Notes: a model not told the origin generated them from the sequence alone. 64,000 nucleotides of DNA from JAKJEP01 sp964580995 (GCA_964580995.1 CAZOMV010000001.1:1-64000), one strand, 5' to 3'. Positions 46,134 to 55,056 are shown, counted from the stretch's first letter. A program made the numbers and translations.

Positions 46134-46856
46134 ATGTTTGTTGCTTCCTGGTACATTTATTTTCTCCTTTTGTTTTTTGTACTTTTCGTGTATTTTGTTC
46201 TCCCGTGGTTTTGTAGCCGCTGCCAAAGGAGAACCCTGGCCGCCAAAGCAAAAGTTAATAGAGTATTGGTCTTAAGTATAGATGATGGTCCCGGATGTAG
46301 GCTGACACCAAAGATATTGGATATTCTGGCCGAGAACGGTATCAAAGGATGTTTTTTTCTTTTAGGAAAAAATATTGATGGCCGTGAGGCACTTGTCCGT
46401 CGAATTGTAGTAGAGGGGCATGAGATAGGTTCGCATGGATACGATCATCTTCATGCTTGGAGAGTTTGTCCTTGGAAGTGCATACAAGATATCAAAAAAA
46501 GCTGGCAGGTTATTGACGGTGCCCTTGGAATTCAGCGAGGCGTATATCCTTTTCGACCGCCTTATGGAAAACTCAACCTTGTAACACTGCTATATCTTTG
46601 GTATAAGCGAGTACCTATTGTTTTCTGGACAGTGGATAGCAACGATACCCGTGATTGGAACAACGACCAAAATTCCTTAGAGATATTGGCAAAGCAATTG
46701 GATCATGGGGGTGTTCTTCTGGTACACGATTTTGACCGTTCCACAAATCAATGTGAACAGTATGTTCTTGATGTGATAAAATTGGCCATTGATATAGCCC
46801 AAAAGAATAATCTTAAGATGGTCACCCAGTTTATGCTAAAAGATAAGTCTTCATGA
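46134..46856 (+). CDS. Polysaccharide deacetylase (NodB homology)
   Basis: Protein of 240 residues. One N-terminal helix (FVASWYIYFLLLFFVLFVYF) anchors it, so the catalytic domain faces the periplasm or cytoplasm depending on orientation. NodB motifs are VLSIDDGPG (catalytic and metal Asp pair, where the family usually has TFDDGP), HEIGSHGYDH (metal His pair), and RPPYGK. It likely removes acetyl groups from N-acetylated sugars in the polymer. It is coupled to the next glycosyltransferase by a 4-bp overlap. Confidence 0.9.
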   Translation: MFVASWYIYFLLLFFVLFVYFVLPWFCSRCQRRTLAAKAKVNRVLVLSIDDGPGCRLTPKILDILAENGIKGCFFLLGKNIDGREALVRRIVVEGHEIGSHGYDHLHAWRVCPWKCIQDIKKSWQVIDGALGIQRGVYPFRPPYGKLNLVTLLYLWYKRVPIVFWTVDSNDTRDWNNDQNSLEILAKQLDHGGVLLVHDFDRSTNQCEQYVLDVIKLAIDIAQKNNLKMVTQFMLKDKSS

Positions 46857-47818
46857 ATATACTCGATGTCTCTATCATTATCGTCAACTGGAACACCCGG
46901 GATATCCTGCGGGATTGTCTGCGTTCGGTGTATAATCAAACACATAATATTAAATTTGAAGTAATTGTTGTGGATAATGCCTCTGCCGATGGCTCGGCGG
47001 AGATGGTTAAGTCCGAGTTTCCGCAGGTGATTTTGATCAAAAACCAGGAAAACCGCGGATTTGCCGCTGCCAATAATCAGGGAATGAAAATTGCAAAAGG
47101 GCGTTATATCCTGTTGCTTAATAGCGATACTGTTGTTCTGGATGGGGCGATACAAAAGACGGTTGCATTTGCAGATCAACATTCGGAAACTGCTGTGGTA
47201 GGGTGCAAAGTATTAAATCCGGACAAGACTCTTCAGCCAACTTGCTTTATGTTTCCATCTATTTTGAATTTATTTTTATCCAGTACCTACTTATATAAAT
47301 TATTCCCTAAAAGCCGTTTCTTCGGTCGCGAACGGATGACTTGGTGGGATCGAAACGATGTCCGTGAGGTTGCTGTTGTAACCGGTTGTTTTATGCTGGT
47401 GCGGCGTGAAGCTATAGAAAAGATAGGATTAATGGATGAATCCTACTTTATGTATGCGGAAGAAACCGACTGGTGCTATCGGTTTCTAAAGAATGGTTGG
47501 AAAACCCTTTTTTTCCCAAATGCGAATATTATTCACTTGGGGGGGCAAAGCAGCAAGCAGGTACAAATAAAATCTATAATTCAGCTTCGCCTGGGGATAC
47601 TTCAATTTATTTGCAAGAACAGGAACACGGTTTATTTTTGGCTTTCCGGAGTTCTAATTTCGCTATTTTTTTTATTTCGCATCCCCTTGTGGTTATTGAT
47701 GAGAATTGTAAAACCTGTTGATTGCGATAATCGAAATCGAGTTAAAGCCTATTTATCAGGATGGTATCGAGTAATAAAAGCAACCTTTAACCCTAAGCCG
47801 GAGAATTTTAAGTCATGA
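46853..47818 (+). CDS. GT2 family glycosyltransferase (rhamnosyltransferase-like)
   Basis: Protein of 321 residues. The N-terminal GT-A domain opens DVSIIIVNWNTRDILRDCLR. VIVVDNASADGSAEMV, ILLLNSDTVVLDGAIQ (DxD-like NSDT) and GCFMLVRREAIEKIGLMDES are standard GT2 motifs, and EETDWCYRFLKNGWK ends the acceptor part. A C-terminal hydrophobic region (FWLSGVLISLFFLFRIPL) anchors it. It forms an overlapping pair with the deacetylase and with the CapK-like gene. Confidence 0.92.
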   Translation: MNILDVSIIIVNWNTRDILRDCLRSVYNQTHNIKFEVIVVDNASADGSAEMVKSEFPQVILIKNQENRGFAAANNQGMKIAKGRYILLLNSDTVVLDGAIQKTVAFADQHSETAVVGCKVLNPDKTLQPTCFMFPSILNLFLSSTYLYKLFPKSRFFGRERMTWWDRNDVREVAVVTGCFMLVRREAIEKIGLMDESYFMYAEETDWCYRFLKNGWKTLFFPNANIIHLGGQSSKQVQIKSIIQLRLGILQFICKNRNTVYFWLSGVLISLFFLFRIPLWLLMRIVKPVDCDNRNRVKAYLSGWYRVIKATFNPKPENFKS

Positions 47819-49167
47819 ATTTTAAAGTTATGGCGCAAGGGGGTGTCAATCTGATTATTCGTAGATATATGGGGCCATTCTGGTATCGCAGAAGATGGCT
47901 GGAAAAAACCCAATGGTGGAGTCAGCAGGAATTGGAATCGCTCCAACTAATTCTGCTTAAACGGTTAATTTCACACGCATATAAAACTGTGCCGTATTAT
48001 CGGATACTGATGGATAAACTGAAAATCAGAGTCGAGAATATAAAAACGCTTGATGATATAAAAATGTTTCCTGTGTTTACGAAAGAGAGTGCATTGAAAG
48101 CGGGTAATTCTATTGTTTCCAACAAATACCCTTCCTGGTTACTTCGAAAAACCCACACCAGTGGGACTACGGGAACTCCTTTAATGCTCCGCAGAGATAT
48201 TTTTTCGATCGAAAATGAACATGCCTTTGTCAGACGTCAGTGGGATTGGGCCGGATTAGGTATTAATGATCGATGTGCTTATCTCAAAGGTAGGGTACTT
48301 GGGGAAAAAGACACAAAGAGTGGTCGTCTTTATGCGTATGATCCAATCATGAAAGAATTACATTTGTCTACCTTTCATCTAACGTATAAAACGGCTAAAG
48401 AATACGCAGATATAATTAGTAGTTACGGTATAAAAGGCCTTGTGGGTTATCCATCTGCTGTTAATATACTCGCCAGAGGGTGTTTAGATTCAGGGATTAA
48501 ACTAAAGTTTCAGTCGGTACTGGTTACTTCTGAGATACTCACCCAATCAACTAGAGATATAATTAGTAGAGCATTTGATTGTAAGGTATACGATTTTTAT
48601 GGATCTGCCGAACGGGTAAGCTATATCCATACCTGCGATTACGGAAGTTATCATATAGTACCGGAGTACGGCCTTCTGGAACTAATTCCAATTGAGAACA
48701 ATAAGGATGGAGAATGTAGGTTAATTGCTACTGGTTTCTGGAACATGGCGATGCCGTTAATTAGATATGATACCGAAGATCTTGTGTATCCTTCCAATGA
48801 AACTTGCCAATGCGGTAGGGCATTCCCGGTGATCAAATCTATTATTGGTAGAGAAGGTGATGTTATTATCACACCTTCTGGCAAAGAGCTAGGTGTGTGC
48901 ATTATTTCTTATATTGTATATGTTTTGTGTGGCGTCAATAACATTATTGAAAGTCAAATCATCCAGGATAATCAAGATCATATTATAATTAACTATGTGC
49001 CTGATCAGAAATTCACTTCGGAAGACTTGTCGGAATTTAAGAATCGTTTAGCCAAATATTTACCAAATGACTTAAAGTTTACTCTACAAAAAGTAGATTC
49101 GGTTCAAAAAACAAATGCAGGAAAAATCAAGCCTGTTATATCCTTAATCAGTGGAATGGGAAAATGA
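47815..49167 (+). CDS. CapK/phenylacetate-CoA ligase-like AMP-binding protein
   Basis: Protein of 450 residues of the adenylate-forming family. The P-loop is RKTHTSGTTGTPLMLRR. An aromatic YDFYGSAERVSYIHTCDYGS, then YDTEDLVYPSN and the zinc-like CQCGRAFPVIKSIIGREGDV follow. Members of the CapK branch sit in capsule loci and are thought to activate acyl groups for sugar modification. It overlaps the upstream glycosyltransferase by 4 bp. No partner acyl carrier gene is seen nearby. Confidence 0.88.
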   Translation: MNFKVMAQGGVNLIIRRYMGPFWYRRRWLEKTQWWSQQELESLQLILLKRLISHAYKTVPYYRILMDKLKIRVENIKTLDDIKMFPVFTKESALKAGNSIVSNKYPSWLLRKTHTSGTTGTPLMLRRDIFSIENEHAFVRRQWDWAGLGINDRCAYLKGRVLGEKDTKSGRLYAYDPIMKELHLSTFHLTYKTAKEYADIISSYGIKGLVGYPSAVNILARGCLDSGIKLKFQSVLVTSEILTQSTRDIISRAFDCKVYDFYGSAERVSYIHTCDYGSYHIVPEYGLLELIPIENNKDGECRLIATGFWNMAMPLIRYDTEDLVYPSNETCQCGRAFPVIKSIIGREGDVIITPSGKELGVCIISYIVYVLCGVNNIIESQIIQDNQDHIIINYVPDQKFTSEDLSEFKNRLAKYLPNDLKFTLQKVDSVQKTNAGKIKPVISLISGMGK

Positions 49168-49201
49168 TTTTATTTTTGGCTCTTCTGAACAATTTGTGGG
49201 T

Positions 49202-49328
49202 AAATAAATTCAGCGAATTTAACTCAGCAAAATCGTTCGGGGCCCAGACTGCCAAATTGCCCCCCGTTAGTCCCAATTTGCCAGTCTGCCCAAGCGATTT
49301 TGCTGAGAATATCAAGCTGAATTTATTT
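49202..49328. repeat. Large imperfect hairpin element (MITE-like)
   Basis: AAATAAATTCAGC at 49202 and its complement GCTGAATTTATTT ending at 49328 begin long arms. CTCAGCAAAATCG and GGCCCAGACTGCCAAATTG pair with similar sequence across a roughly 14-nt centre near 49260-49273. Farther out, AATTTGTGGGT (49191-49201) returns inverted near 49402-49413. No transposase is present. It fills most of the 49168-49590 intergenic gap. Confidence 0.75.
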
Positions 49329-49590
49329 GAACTAAAAAAATATCAATAGAAAACGCCATACGTCATTATGAGTCAATAGGTTACGAGCGAAGCCTCCTAA
49401 ATTCACCCACAAATTCTTTTGAAGAGGCAATAAAATATGCATCCAATGGATTCGCTTGTATCATAAGGTAGTATAAAAACAAATAGTTTCTTGAAGGGCC
49501 GTAGAATGTGAATTTTTAGTGGTTTAAGGTAAATCCTATGGGCAATTTTGAAAAATAAAGCCAACATTATGACTGATTAAGAGCCAATAG

Positions 49591-50220
49591 ATGTTAAGAT
49601 TCCTTGTAATATTAGTATATAAATATCTTAAGAAAAGAAAAATCCAGGATTTATTCGCGAAACTAATAGCCAGACTTGAAGGTGGGGAGATGTATTCAAA
49701 GACAATTCGCGAGATATATAGAAAATATCATGGCATTGATGTCGGAAAGTATAGTTATGGTTGTTTTTTCAATGATAGCATAAGGCCTGGTGTAACAATT
49801 GGCCGTTATTGTTCAATTTCCAAGAATGTTTCCATTATGGATGCAAACCATCCTCTCCACCATAAATCAACCCATCCCTTTTTTTATGAACCAAACTATA
49901 AATACGTAAAAGAATCTTATGTTCAGCATATACCAATTATAATTGAGAATGATGTATGGATCGGAAAAAACAGCATTATAGTACCCAATGTTAGGAAAAT
50001 TGGAAATGGGGCGGTAATTGCGGCGGGGGCGGTAGTTACTAAAGATGTTCCGAGTTATGCCATCGTAGCAGGTAACCCAGCTAAAGTTATTCGCTTTAGA
50101 TTTCAACAAGAGGTTATTGATAAACTACAGAAAGAGCAGTGGTGGCAATATGACATCGAAAATTTAGTGCCAGATATCACAAAGTTTACACACTTCGAAG
50201 AGTATATTTGTTCTGATTAA
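49591..50220 (+). CDS. CatB-related O-acetyltransferase (second copy)
   Basis: Protein of 209 residues with hexapeptide repeats (ISKNVSIMDANHPLHHKSTH, IIIENDVWIGKNSIIVPNV, IGNGAVIAAGAVVTKDVPS) and the end SYAIVAGNPAKVIRFRFQQE. The layout and many motifs are shared with 37997-38617, including KYSYGCFFND versus MYSYGCFAPH and the ANHPL/GNHPL catalytic region. Both belong to the xenobiotic-acetyltransferase-like CatB group. The two copies flank the main polysaccharide cluster, which suggests two acetylation steps. Confidence 0.9.
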   Translation: MLRFLVILVYKYLKKRKIQDLFAKLIARLEGGEMYSKTIREIYRKYHGIDVGKYSYGCFFNDSIRPGVTIGRYCSISKNVSIMDANHPLHHKSTHPFFYEPNYKYVKESYVQHIPIIIENDVWIGKNSIIVPNVRKIGNGAVIAAGAVVTKDVPSYAIVAGNPAKVIRFRFQQEVIDKLQKEQWWQYDIENLVPDITKFTHFEEYICSD

Positions 50221-50229
50221 GTATATCTA

Positions 50230-51150
50230 ATGGAAATAAAAGATTTAACTTCAAATTATGTAATTGTTACTCCAGCTTATAACGAAGAAAAATACATTCG
50301 TCAAGCAATTGACAGTGTGCTTGCTCAAACTATTCAGCCGTTATTATGGGTAATTGTGGATGACAGTTCAATGGATCAGACTGCGGATATTATAAAGCGT
50401 TATGCTGCTAAATATCCATGGATTCGCTATGTATATAGAAAAAAAGAAAGCAACCAGAGTTACTATGCCAGTAATGTTTATGCAATATTTAAAGGATTAA
50501 AAGAAATAGAATTATCAGATTATGATTATCTGGCGATTTTGGATGCCGATATCGAATTACCTGCTAATTATTATGAGGAAATATTTAAGCTATTTACTCA
50601 AGACAAGCGGTTGGGTATTGCGTCGGGTCATTGTATGGATCGAGTTGGGGATATATTAAAAAAAGGATTATACGATTGGAGGTCAGCGCCTAAAAATGTT
50701 ATGGTTTTTCGTAGGCAATGTTATGAGGATATAGGTGGCTTCATTCCTTTAAAATATGCTGGAGAAGATACTTGTGCCTGTTTTATGGCACGAATGAAAG
50801 GTTGGACAACCTGGGCCACAACAAATCTGATGGTGATTCATAATAAGCCAATGGGTACAGGTCATGTTAATAGTCGGATTAAAATTCGCTTTCGGCAAGG
50901 TCTCGGAGAGTATTTTTTAGCAACTCACCCATTATTTATGCTTTTAAAATCATTGAGACGCTGTGTAAAAGAGCCTCCGTATTTTACTGGAGGATTGGCA
51001 CTTTTGACCGGATTTGTTTATGCTCATTTTATAGGCCAGAAACGACAAATCTCAGATGAACTTGTGAAATATATTCGAAAAGAGCAACTTAGGCGTATAT
51101 TTAGGGGAAATCAAGTTCCGGTTGAATTTGAGATAAAGACGGAAATATGA
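50230..51150 (+). CDS. GT2 family glycosyltransferase
   Basis: Protein of 306 residues. VIVTPAYNEEKYIRQAIDSV, LLWVIVDDSSMDQTAD, YLAILDADIELPANYYEEIF (DxD) and FIPLKYAGEDTCACFMARMK are the standard GT-A motifs of family 2. A hydrophobic patch near the C-terminus (FTGGLALLTGFVYAHFIG) may associate with the membrane. It overlaps the Alg14-like gene by 4 bp. The codons are A+T-rich. Confidence 0.92.
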   Translation: MEIKDLTSNYVIVTPAYNEEKYIRQAIDSVLAQTIQPLLWVIVDDSSMDQTADIIKRYAAKYPWIRYVYRKKESNQSYYASNVYAIFKGLKEIELSDYDYLAILDADIELPANYYEEIFKLFTQDKRLGIASGHCMDRVGDILKKGLYDWRSAPKNVMVFRRQCYEDIGGFIPLKYAGEDTCACFMARMKGWTTWATTNLMVIHNKPMGTGHVNSRIKIRFRQGLGEYFLATHPLFMLLKSLRRCVKEPPYFTGGLALLTGFVYAHFIGQKRQISDELVKYIRKEQLRRIFRGNQVPVEFEIKTEI

Positions 51151-51605
51151 ACAACCGAAAATTTTGCCTGGTAGCCTCTGCCGGCGGTCATATTACACAA
51201 TTACTTAAACTGGCAGATTGCTGGAGCGGCTGTGAGGCGGTGGGGATTACAACTACGGAAGTGGTTCGGGCGAAACTAGAGCAATTCGGTCCGGTATATG
51301 TTCTCGGTGAGTCGAATCGTGAACATCTCCTCCGGGTGATCCGGCAGATATTTCGCTGTTATCAAATTCTGTGTAAGGAAAAACCAAGTGTAATAATCAG
51401 TACCGGCGCTGCTGTTGGTTGTATTGCCTGTTTTCTCGGCAAATTCCTTGGTGCAAAAGTTATCTGGATTGACAGTATTACCAATGTGGAAAGATTGTCG
51501 CTTTCCGGCAGGATGGTACGTTATATTGCAGATCTGTTTTTAGTACAATGGCCGGAGTTGGCAACAAAATATAAAAGAGTTGAGTATGCGGGGGCGGTGA
51601 TATGA
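51147..51605 (+). CDS. Alg14/PssD-like glycosyltransferase subunit
   Basis: Protein of 152 residues. LVASAGGHITQLLKLADCWS at the start and VIISTGAAVGCIACFLGKFL, then VIWIDSITNVERLSLSGRMV are the Alg14/PssD pattern. The family forms the membrane-bound acceptor half of a split UDP-sugar transferase together with the Alg13-like protein. The next gene is exactly that partner and overlaps by 4 bp, so the pair probably forms one enzyme. Confidence 0.92.
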   Translation: MNNRKFCLVASAGGHITQLLKLADCWSGCEAVGITTTEVVRAKLEQFGPVYVLGESNREHLLRVIRQIFRCYQILCKEKPSVIISTGAAVGCIACFLGKFLGAKVIWIDSITNVERLSLSGRMVRYIADLFLVQWPELATKYKRVEYAGAVI

Positions 51606-52081
51606 TCTTTCTTACTGTGGGAACGCAATTCCCTTTTGACCGGTTGGTAAAAGAAGTGGATCAGGCAGTTGATCGTGGGTTGGTGGGCGATGAAATCTTT
51701 GCCCAAATCGGCCAAAGCAGTTATCAACCGCGCAATTTTCCGGCGGTTTCAACACTGGACAAACACGCTTTTGATGGTAAATTTCGGCAGGCTTCTGCTA
51801 TCATCAGCCATGCCGGGATGGGTTCGATTACTATGGCGCTGGAATACCAGAAGCCGATGCTGGTCATGCCCCGCCGCAAGAAATTCCATGAGGTCGTGAA
51901 CGATCATCAGATCAGTATCGCCAAAGAATATGAAAAGTCCGGTTATATCCTGGTTGCCTATTCCGAAGCTGAATTAGCCGATAAACTTGCTGATTTGAAA
52001 ACATTCATCCCGAAAAGACGAGTGGCCCAGCCGGAAGCGGTAGTCAGGCGGATAAAAGATTATCTTGGTTCATTAGGTTGA
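51602..52081 (+). CDS. Alg13/PssE-like glycosyltransferase subunit
   Basis: Protein of 159 residues. MIFLTVGTQFPFDRLVKEVD and AIISHAGMGSITMALEYQKP, then MLVMPRRKKFHEVVNDHQ are the UDP-sugar-binding C-terminal part of GT28 (PF04101), as in Alg13/PssE. It overlaps the Alg14-like gene by 4 bp. Together they probably transfer a sugar such as GlcNAc or glucuronate to a lipid-linked acceptor. Confidence 0.92.
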   Translation: MIFLTVGTQFPFDRLVKEVDQAVDRGLVGDEIFAQIGQSSYQPRNFPAVSTLDKHAFDGKFRQASAIISHAGMGSITMALEYQKPMLVMPRRKKFHEVVNDHQISIAKEYEKSGYILVAYSEAELADKLADLKTFIPKRRVAQPEAVVRRIKDYLGSLG

Positions 52082-52168
52082 GATTCCTACTCTATGAATG
52101 TTTGTAAAAATTGTCGGTGGCATATCTGATGGAATAATGGTTCTATCCCGATAACCCTAGAGGTCCCC

Positions 52169-53281
52169 ATGAAAAAACTAATCCACGTGGCGGGTGCCCG
52201 CCCGAATTTTGTAAAGATTGCCAGTATCATCAAAGCCTGCCAGGCTCGCCCGGAGCTAGACAATCTGCTGGTTCATACCGGTCAGCATTACAGTCCCCAG
52301 ATGAGCGATTCTTTCTTCTGCGACCTGGGCATCCCGCAGCCGGATATCAATCTGGAGGTTGGCTCCGGCTCGCACGCCCAGCAGACGGCGGAGATCATGA
52401 AGCGGTTCGAGCCGGTCCTGCTGGAGCATCAGCCGGACGCGGTGTTGGTGGTGGGCGATGTGAATTCCACCGTGGCGTGCGTCTTGACGGCGGTGAAGCT
52501 GGGGATCCAAACGATCCATGTCGAGGCGGGCCTGCGCAGCCATGACCGGACTATGCCCGAGGAAATCAACCGGGTCGTGACCGACGCCATCAGCGACATC
52601 CTGTTTGTGACCGAACAAAGCGGCCTCGATAATCTGGTGCGGGAAGGCGTCGCCAGAGAGAAGATTCACCTGGTGGGCAATGTGATGATCGATACGCTGC
52701 TTCAGAACCGGGCGAAAGCCGATCAATCCCGGATTCGGGAAACACTCGGCCTGACCCAGGGTGAATTTGCGGTGATTACCATGCACCGTCCCTCCAATGT
52801 CGATAATCACCAGGTGTTCGGCCGGATTCTCGATGCCTTTGAGGTCATCCAGCGGGACATGAAAATGGTCTTTCCGGTCCACCCCCGGACCCTCAAAAAC
52901 ATGCAGTCGAACGGACTCTATGCCCGGATCAAGAGCCTGCCCAACTTTGTGCTGGCCGAACCGCTGGGGTATCTGGATTTCCTGAAACTGATGGCGGACG
53001 CCAGTATCATTATTACCGATTCCGGCGGGATCCAGGAGGAATCCACCATCCTGGGTATCCCCTGCCTGACGGTCCGCGAGAATACCGAGCGGCCCGTTAC
53101 CATTACCAGCGGGACCAATCAACTGGTCGGGGTCCAGCCGGAAAATATCCTTGCCGGCTATCGCAAGGCCCGTGCGGGAGAAATCCCGGCCCGGGTGCCG
53201 CCGCTCTGGGACGGCAAGGCGGCCGAGCGGATCGCGAGGATCCTGGCGGATATGCCGGACCGCCATGTTGCCAAAGGATAA
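52169..53281 (+). CDS. wecB: UDP-N-acetylglucosamine 2-epimerase (WecB type)
   Basis: Protein of 370 residues, the usual WecB size, interconverting UDP-GlcNAc and UDP-ManNAc. Motifs: GARPNFVKIASIIKACQAR, VHTGQHYSPQMSDSFF, VVGDVNSTVACVLTAVKLG, HVEAGLRSHDRTMPEEINR, and SGGIQEESTILGIPCLTVRE. The gene is clearly more G+C-rich than the cluster to its left, so it may be the native neighbour rather than part of the transferred cluster. It stands 87 bp after the Alg13-like gene. A 36-bp fragment of the 89-bp repeat begins just after its stop. Confidence 0.95.
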   Translation: MKKLIHVAGARPNFVKIASIIKACQARPELDNLLVHTGQHYSPQMSDSFFCDLGIPQPDINLEVGSGSHAQQTAEIMKRFEPVLLEHQPDAVLVVGDVNSTVACVLTAVKLGIQTIHVEAGLRSHDRTMPEEINRVVTDAISDILFVTEQSGLDNLVREGVAREKIHLVGNVMIDTLLQNRAKADQSRIRETLGLTQGEFAVITMHRPSNVDNHQVFGRILDAFEVIQRDMKMVFPVHPRTLKNMQSNGLYARIKSLPNFVLAEPLGYLDFLKLMADASIIITDSGGIQEESTILGIPCLTVRENTERPVTITSGTNQLVGVQPENILAGYRKARAGEIPARVPPLWDGKAAERIARILADMPDRHVAKG

Positions 53282-53285
53282 ATAA

Positions 53286-53321
53286 GACGCCAGCGTCAAA
53301 AGCTCGTCGTCCCCTTGTTAT
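53286..53321. repeat. Truncated 36-bp copy of the 89-bp repeat, copy 3
   Basis: Starts like the other copies (GACGCCAGCGTCAAAAG) and follows them to TTGTTAT with two differences, then leaves the homology. Its right end overlaps the stop codon of the HNH gene (53318-53320, minus strand), so the repeat is cut at the border with that gene. Confidence 0.8.
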
Positions 53322-53584
53322 CTATCCAAGATATTCATGCCCTTGAGAGGCATGGTGCCATGATGGACCGCATAGTGACATTCCCGGCAGAGTGTCAGAA
53401 GGTTATTTTCCGTATTATCTCCTCCCTGTGATCTAGGCTTAATGTGATGCATCTGGAGATGACGGTGGCTGCCGCAGAGCTGGCAGGTGAATTCATCCCG
53501 CCAGAGGATTTCGATCATAATCTCCTTCTGACGCCAGCGATACTGGGTAGGATCGGTGTTCCGGAATGTCTTGTGTCTTCTCAT
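53318..53584 (-). CDS. HNH endonuclease family protein
   Basis: Protein of 88 residues. CQLCG, LQMHHIKPRSQGGDNTENN and LCRECHYAVHHG make the full HNH pattern (two zinc-ligand CxxC pairs, the catalytic HH, the central Asn and the last His). It probably nicks or cuts DNA. It is the last gene of a four-gene minus-strand unit and overlaps the preceding gene by 4 bp, so it is co-translated. HNH proteins of this size occur in prophages and defence islands. Confidence 0.92.
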   Translation of the reverse strand: MRRHKTFRNTDPTQYRWRQKEIMIEILWRDEFTCQLCGSHRHLQMHHIKPRSQGGDNTENNLLTLCRECHYAVHHGTMPLKGMNILDR

Positions 53585-54183
53585 GGGCGAGCCTTGGTGG
53601 ATGGATCCAATCCGATCCCAGCCAGATAATCGGCCGCGATCAGCTCGATGGCGTAGGTTTCACTTTCGGAATCTGTCTCCAGGTTGACGGCCTTGATGGC
53701 TTGGTTGATGACTACCCACTGGGAAGGAGAAAAAAACCATACTTTGCGTATGGTCTGGGCTTCCGGATCGGCTGGTTGCCCCAGCGCTATGGCAACTTGT
53801 CTTTTGACTTCTTTGAGCGGCAGATCCTCCTGAATGGTCTTTGAGACGAGCCTCTTGGCCTGCTCGGCATTGTCCAAACGAAAAATCTCCAGCCCCTTGG
53901 AAATATCGAGCTTGGCGACCTTCTGGGCAGGGATGTTGAATTTTTTGGCCTTGCGGACCATGCAGATCAGATAATTGGCCCAGCGCGGACTGACCCCCAG
54001 GCGGTCTTCCACATAGCGTTGGAAGTTAGGAAATCCCAACTCCCGATAGGCCAGAGACAACTGGATTTCGGAGAGCACCTGGCCCATCTGGAGCCAGTTA
54101 CGACAAACCTGGTCTTTGATACGCATGACTTCCTGGTCCAGTTTCCGGGCTTGTTCTGAAGGTTGAGGTGGTTTGGCTGACAT
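53581..54183 (-). CDS. Unknown helical protein of the repressor/nuclease module
   Basis: Protein of 200 residues without signal or membrane helix. The N-terminal half is helical and basic with RNWLQMGQVLSEIQLSLAYR, then FQRYVEDRLGVSPRWANYLI, a pattern seen in DNA-binding or plasmid-type proteins (the second segment could form a helix-turn-helix). The C-terminal half has KVWFFSPSQWVVINQAIKAV. I cannot name a family. It is coupled to the HNH gene by overlap and starts 42 bp after the preceding gene. Confidence 0.7.
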   Translation of the reverse strand: MSAKPPQPSEQARKLDQEVMRIKDQVCRNWLQMGQVLSEIQLSLAYRELGFPNFQRYVEDRLGVSPRWANYLICMVRKAKKFNIPAQKVAKLDISKGLEIFRLDNAEQAKRLVSKTIQEDLPLKEVKRQVAIALGQPADPEAQTIRKVWFFSPSQWVVINQAIKAVNLETDSESETYAIELIAADYLAGIGLDPSTKARP

Positions 54184-54225
54184 TTTCCATCGGTCTCATA
54201 AAAGGGAATTATCGCATGGGCTGTT

Positions 54226-54996
54226 TTAGGTGGCCATTGCGGTTGTCGGTTCGGTGGCCTGTTCGGCATCGAAGGTCTGTTGGATGTCCGCGAGTCCGTA
54301 GCGACGCAGAAGGCCTTTGAGTTGGCGGTGCCGTGCCGAGGTTTTGGAGATCCACTGTGGATCGCTGAAACGGGCCACGTAGTACGCAAAGCTTCGCCCC
54401 TGGAAGAGTTGCGAGGACAATGTGATGCTGCAGTCGAACAGGTCATTCTTGCCGGCGTTGATGACCTCCTGGCACATGGAAAGGAACTGACGGGCCGAGC
54501 GCAGGGAGTGGCCCTTGAGGCTGATCCAGAACGGCAATTCATCTTCTTCCAGAATGCCCAGAAAGCTCCAGGTCTCCTGGCACAAGGGCGAACAACGGCG
54601 GCCGTCATAGAACCGCCAGGCCGCCAGCGGGCATTCGGGAACGAACCAGCCGTCACTGTTCCAGTGACCACAGGTTTCCGCCTTGGGCTTTTCGATGATA
54701 TCCATGGGCCGGCGGCCATCATTGCTCTTGCAGGCAGGCAAAATGTCCTGGCCGTCTTCGAAGTAGACCCGTCCCCGCCGCCACAGGAGGATGTTGGCCC
54801 GGAGGCTCTGGTATTCCTGGCCGGAAAAGGTATTGCGGAAGAAGCCCGGCTGCAGGCCCAGCCGGCTGTTGGGCTGATTAAGCATAAAACGCCGGATGAC
54901 TAGGTCACTTTCGTGCAATCGGTCGCCAGATGCCTTGCTCTTCATGGTTTTCTGTCCGTTATTTTTGGGTGACTGGTTCTTGTTTGGCTTTTTCAT
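54226..54996 (-). CDS. Unknown Cys- and Trp-rich protein of the repressor/nuclease module
   Basis: Protein of 256 residues. A basic N-terminal tail precedes a domain rich in Trp and Cys: KAETCGHWNSDGWFVPECPL, AAWRFYDGRRCSPLCQETWS and LPFWISLKGHSLRSARQFLS. The spacing of Cys residues suggests metal binding, but no classical ribbon is visible. An internal ATG (17 codons later) is also possible as start. Similar proteins occur next to phage-type recombination genes, though I cannot name one. It is the second gene of the minus-strand unit, 60 bp after the nuclease. Confidence 0.68.
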   Translation of the reverse strand: MKKPNKNQSPKNNGQKTMKSKASGDRLHESDLVIRRFMLNQPNSRLGLQPGFFRNTFSGQEYQSLRANILLWRRGRVYFEDGQDILPACKSNDGRRPMDIIEKPKAETCGHWNSDGWFVPECPLAAWRFYDGRRCSPLCQETWSFLGILEEDELPFWISLKGHSLRSARQFLSMCQEVINAGKNDLFDCSITLSSQLFQGRSFAYYVARFSDPQWISKTSARHRQLKGLLRRYGLADIQQTFDAEQATEPTTAMAT

Positions 54997-55056
54997 GGTT
55001 TTGCTCGCTTTCTTTTTGTCTTGGTTTACAACATGTTTCCTGGAAAGTTGCGTACT

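Noticed and set aside
49164..49349. Reading frame of 61 codons after the CapK-like gene
   Set aside because: It lies almost entirely within the large hairpin element at 49202-49328, so the coding sense is a by-product of the palindrome.
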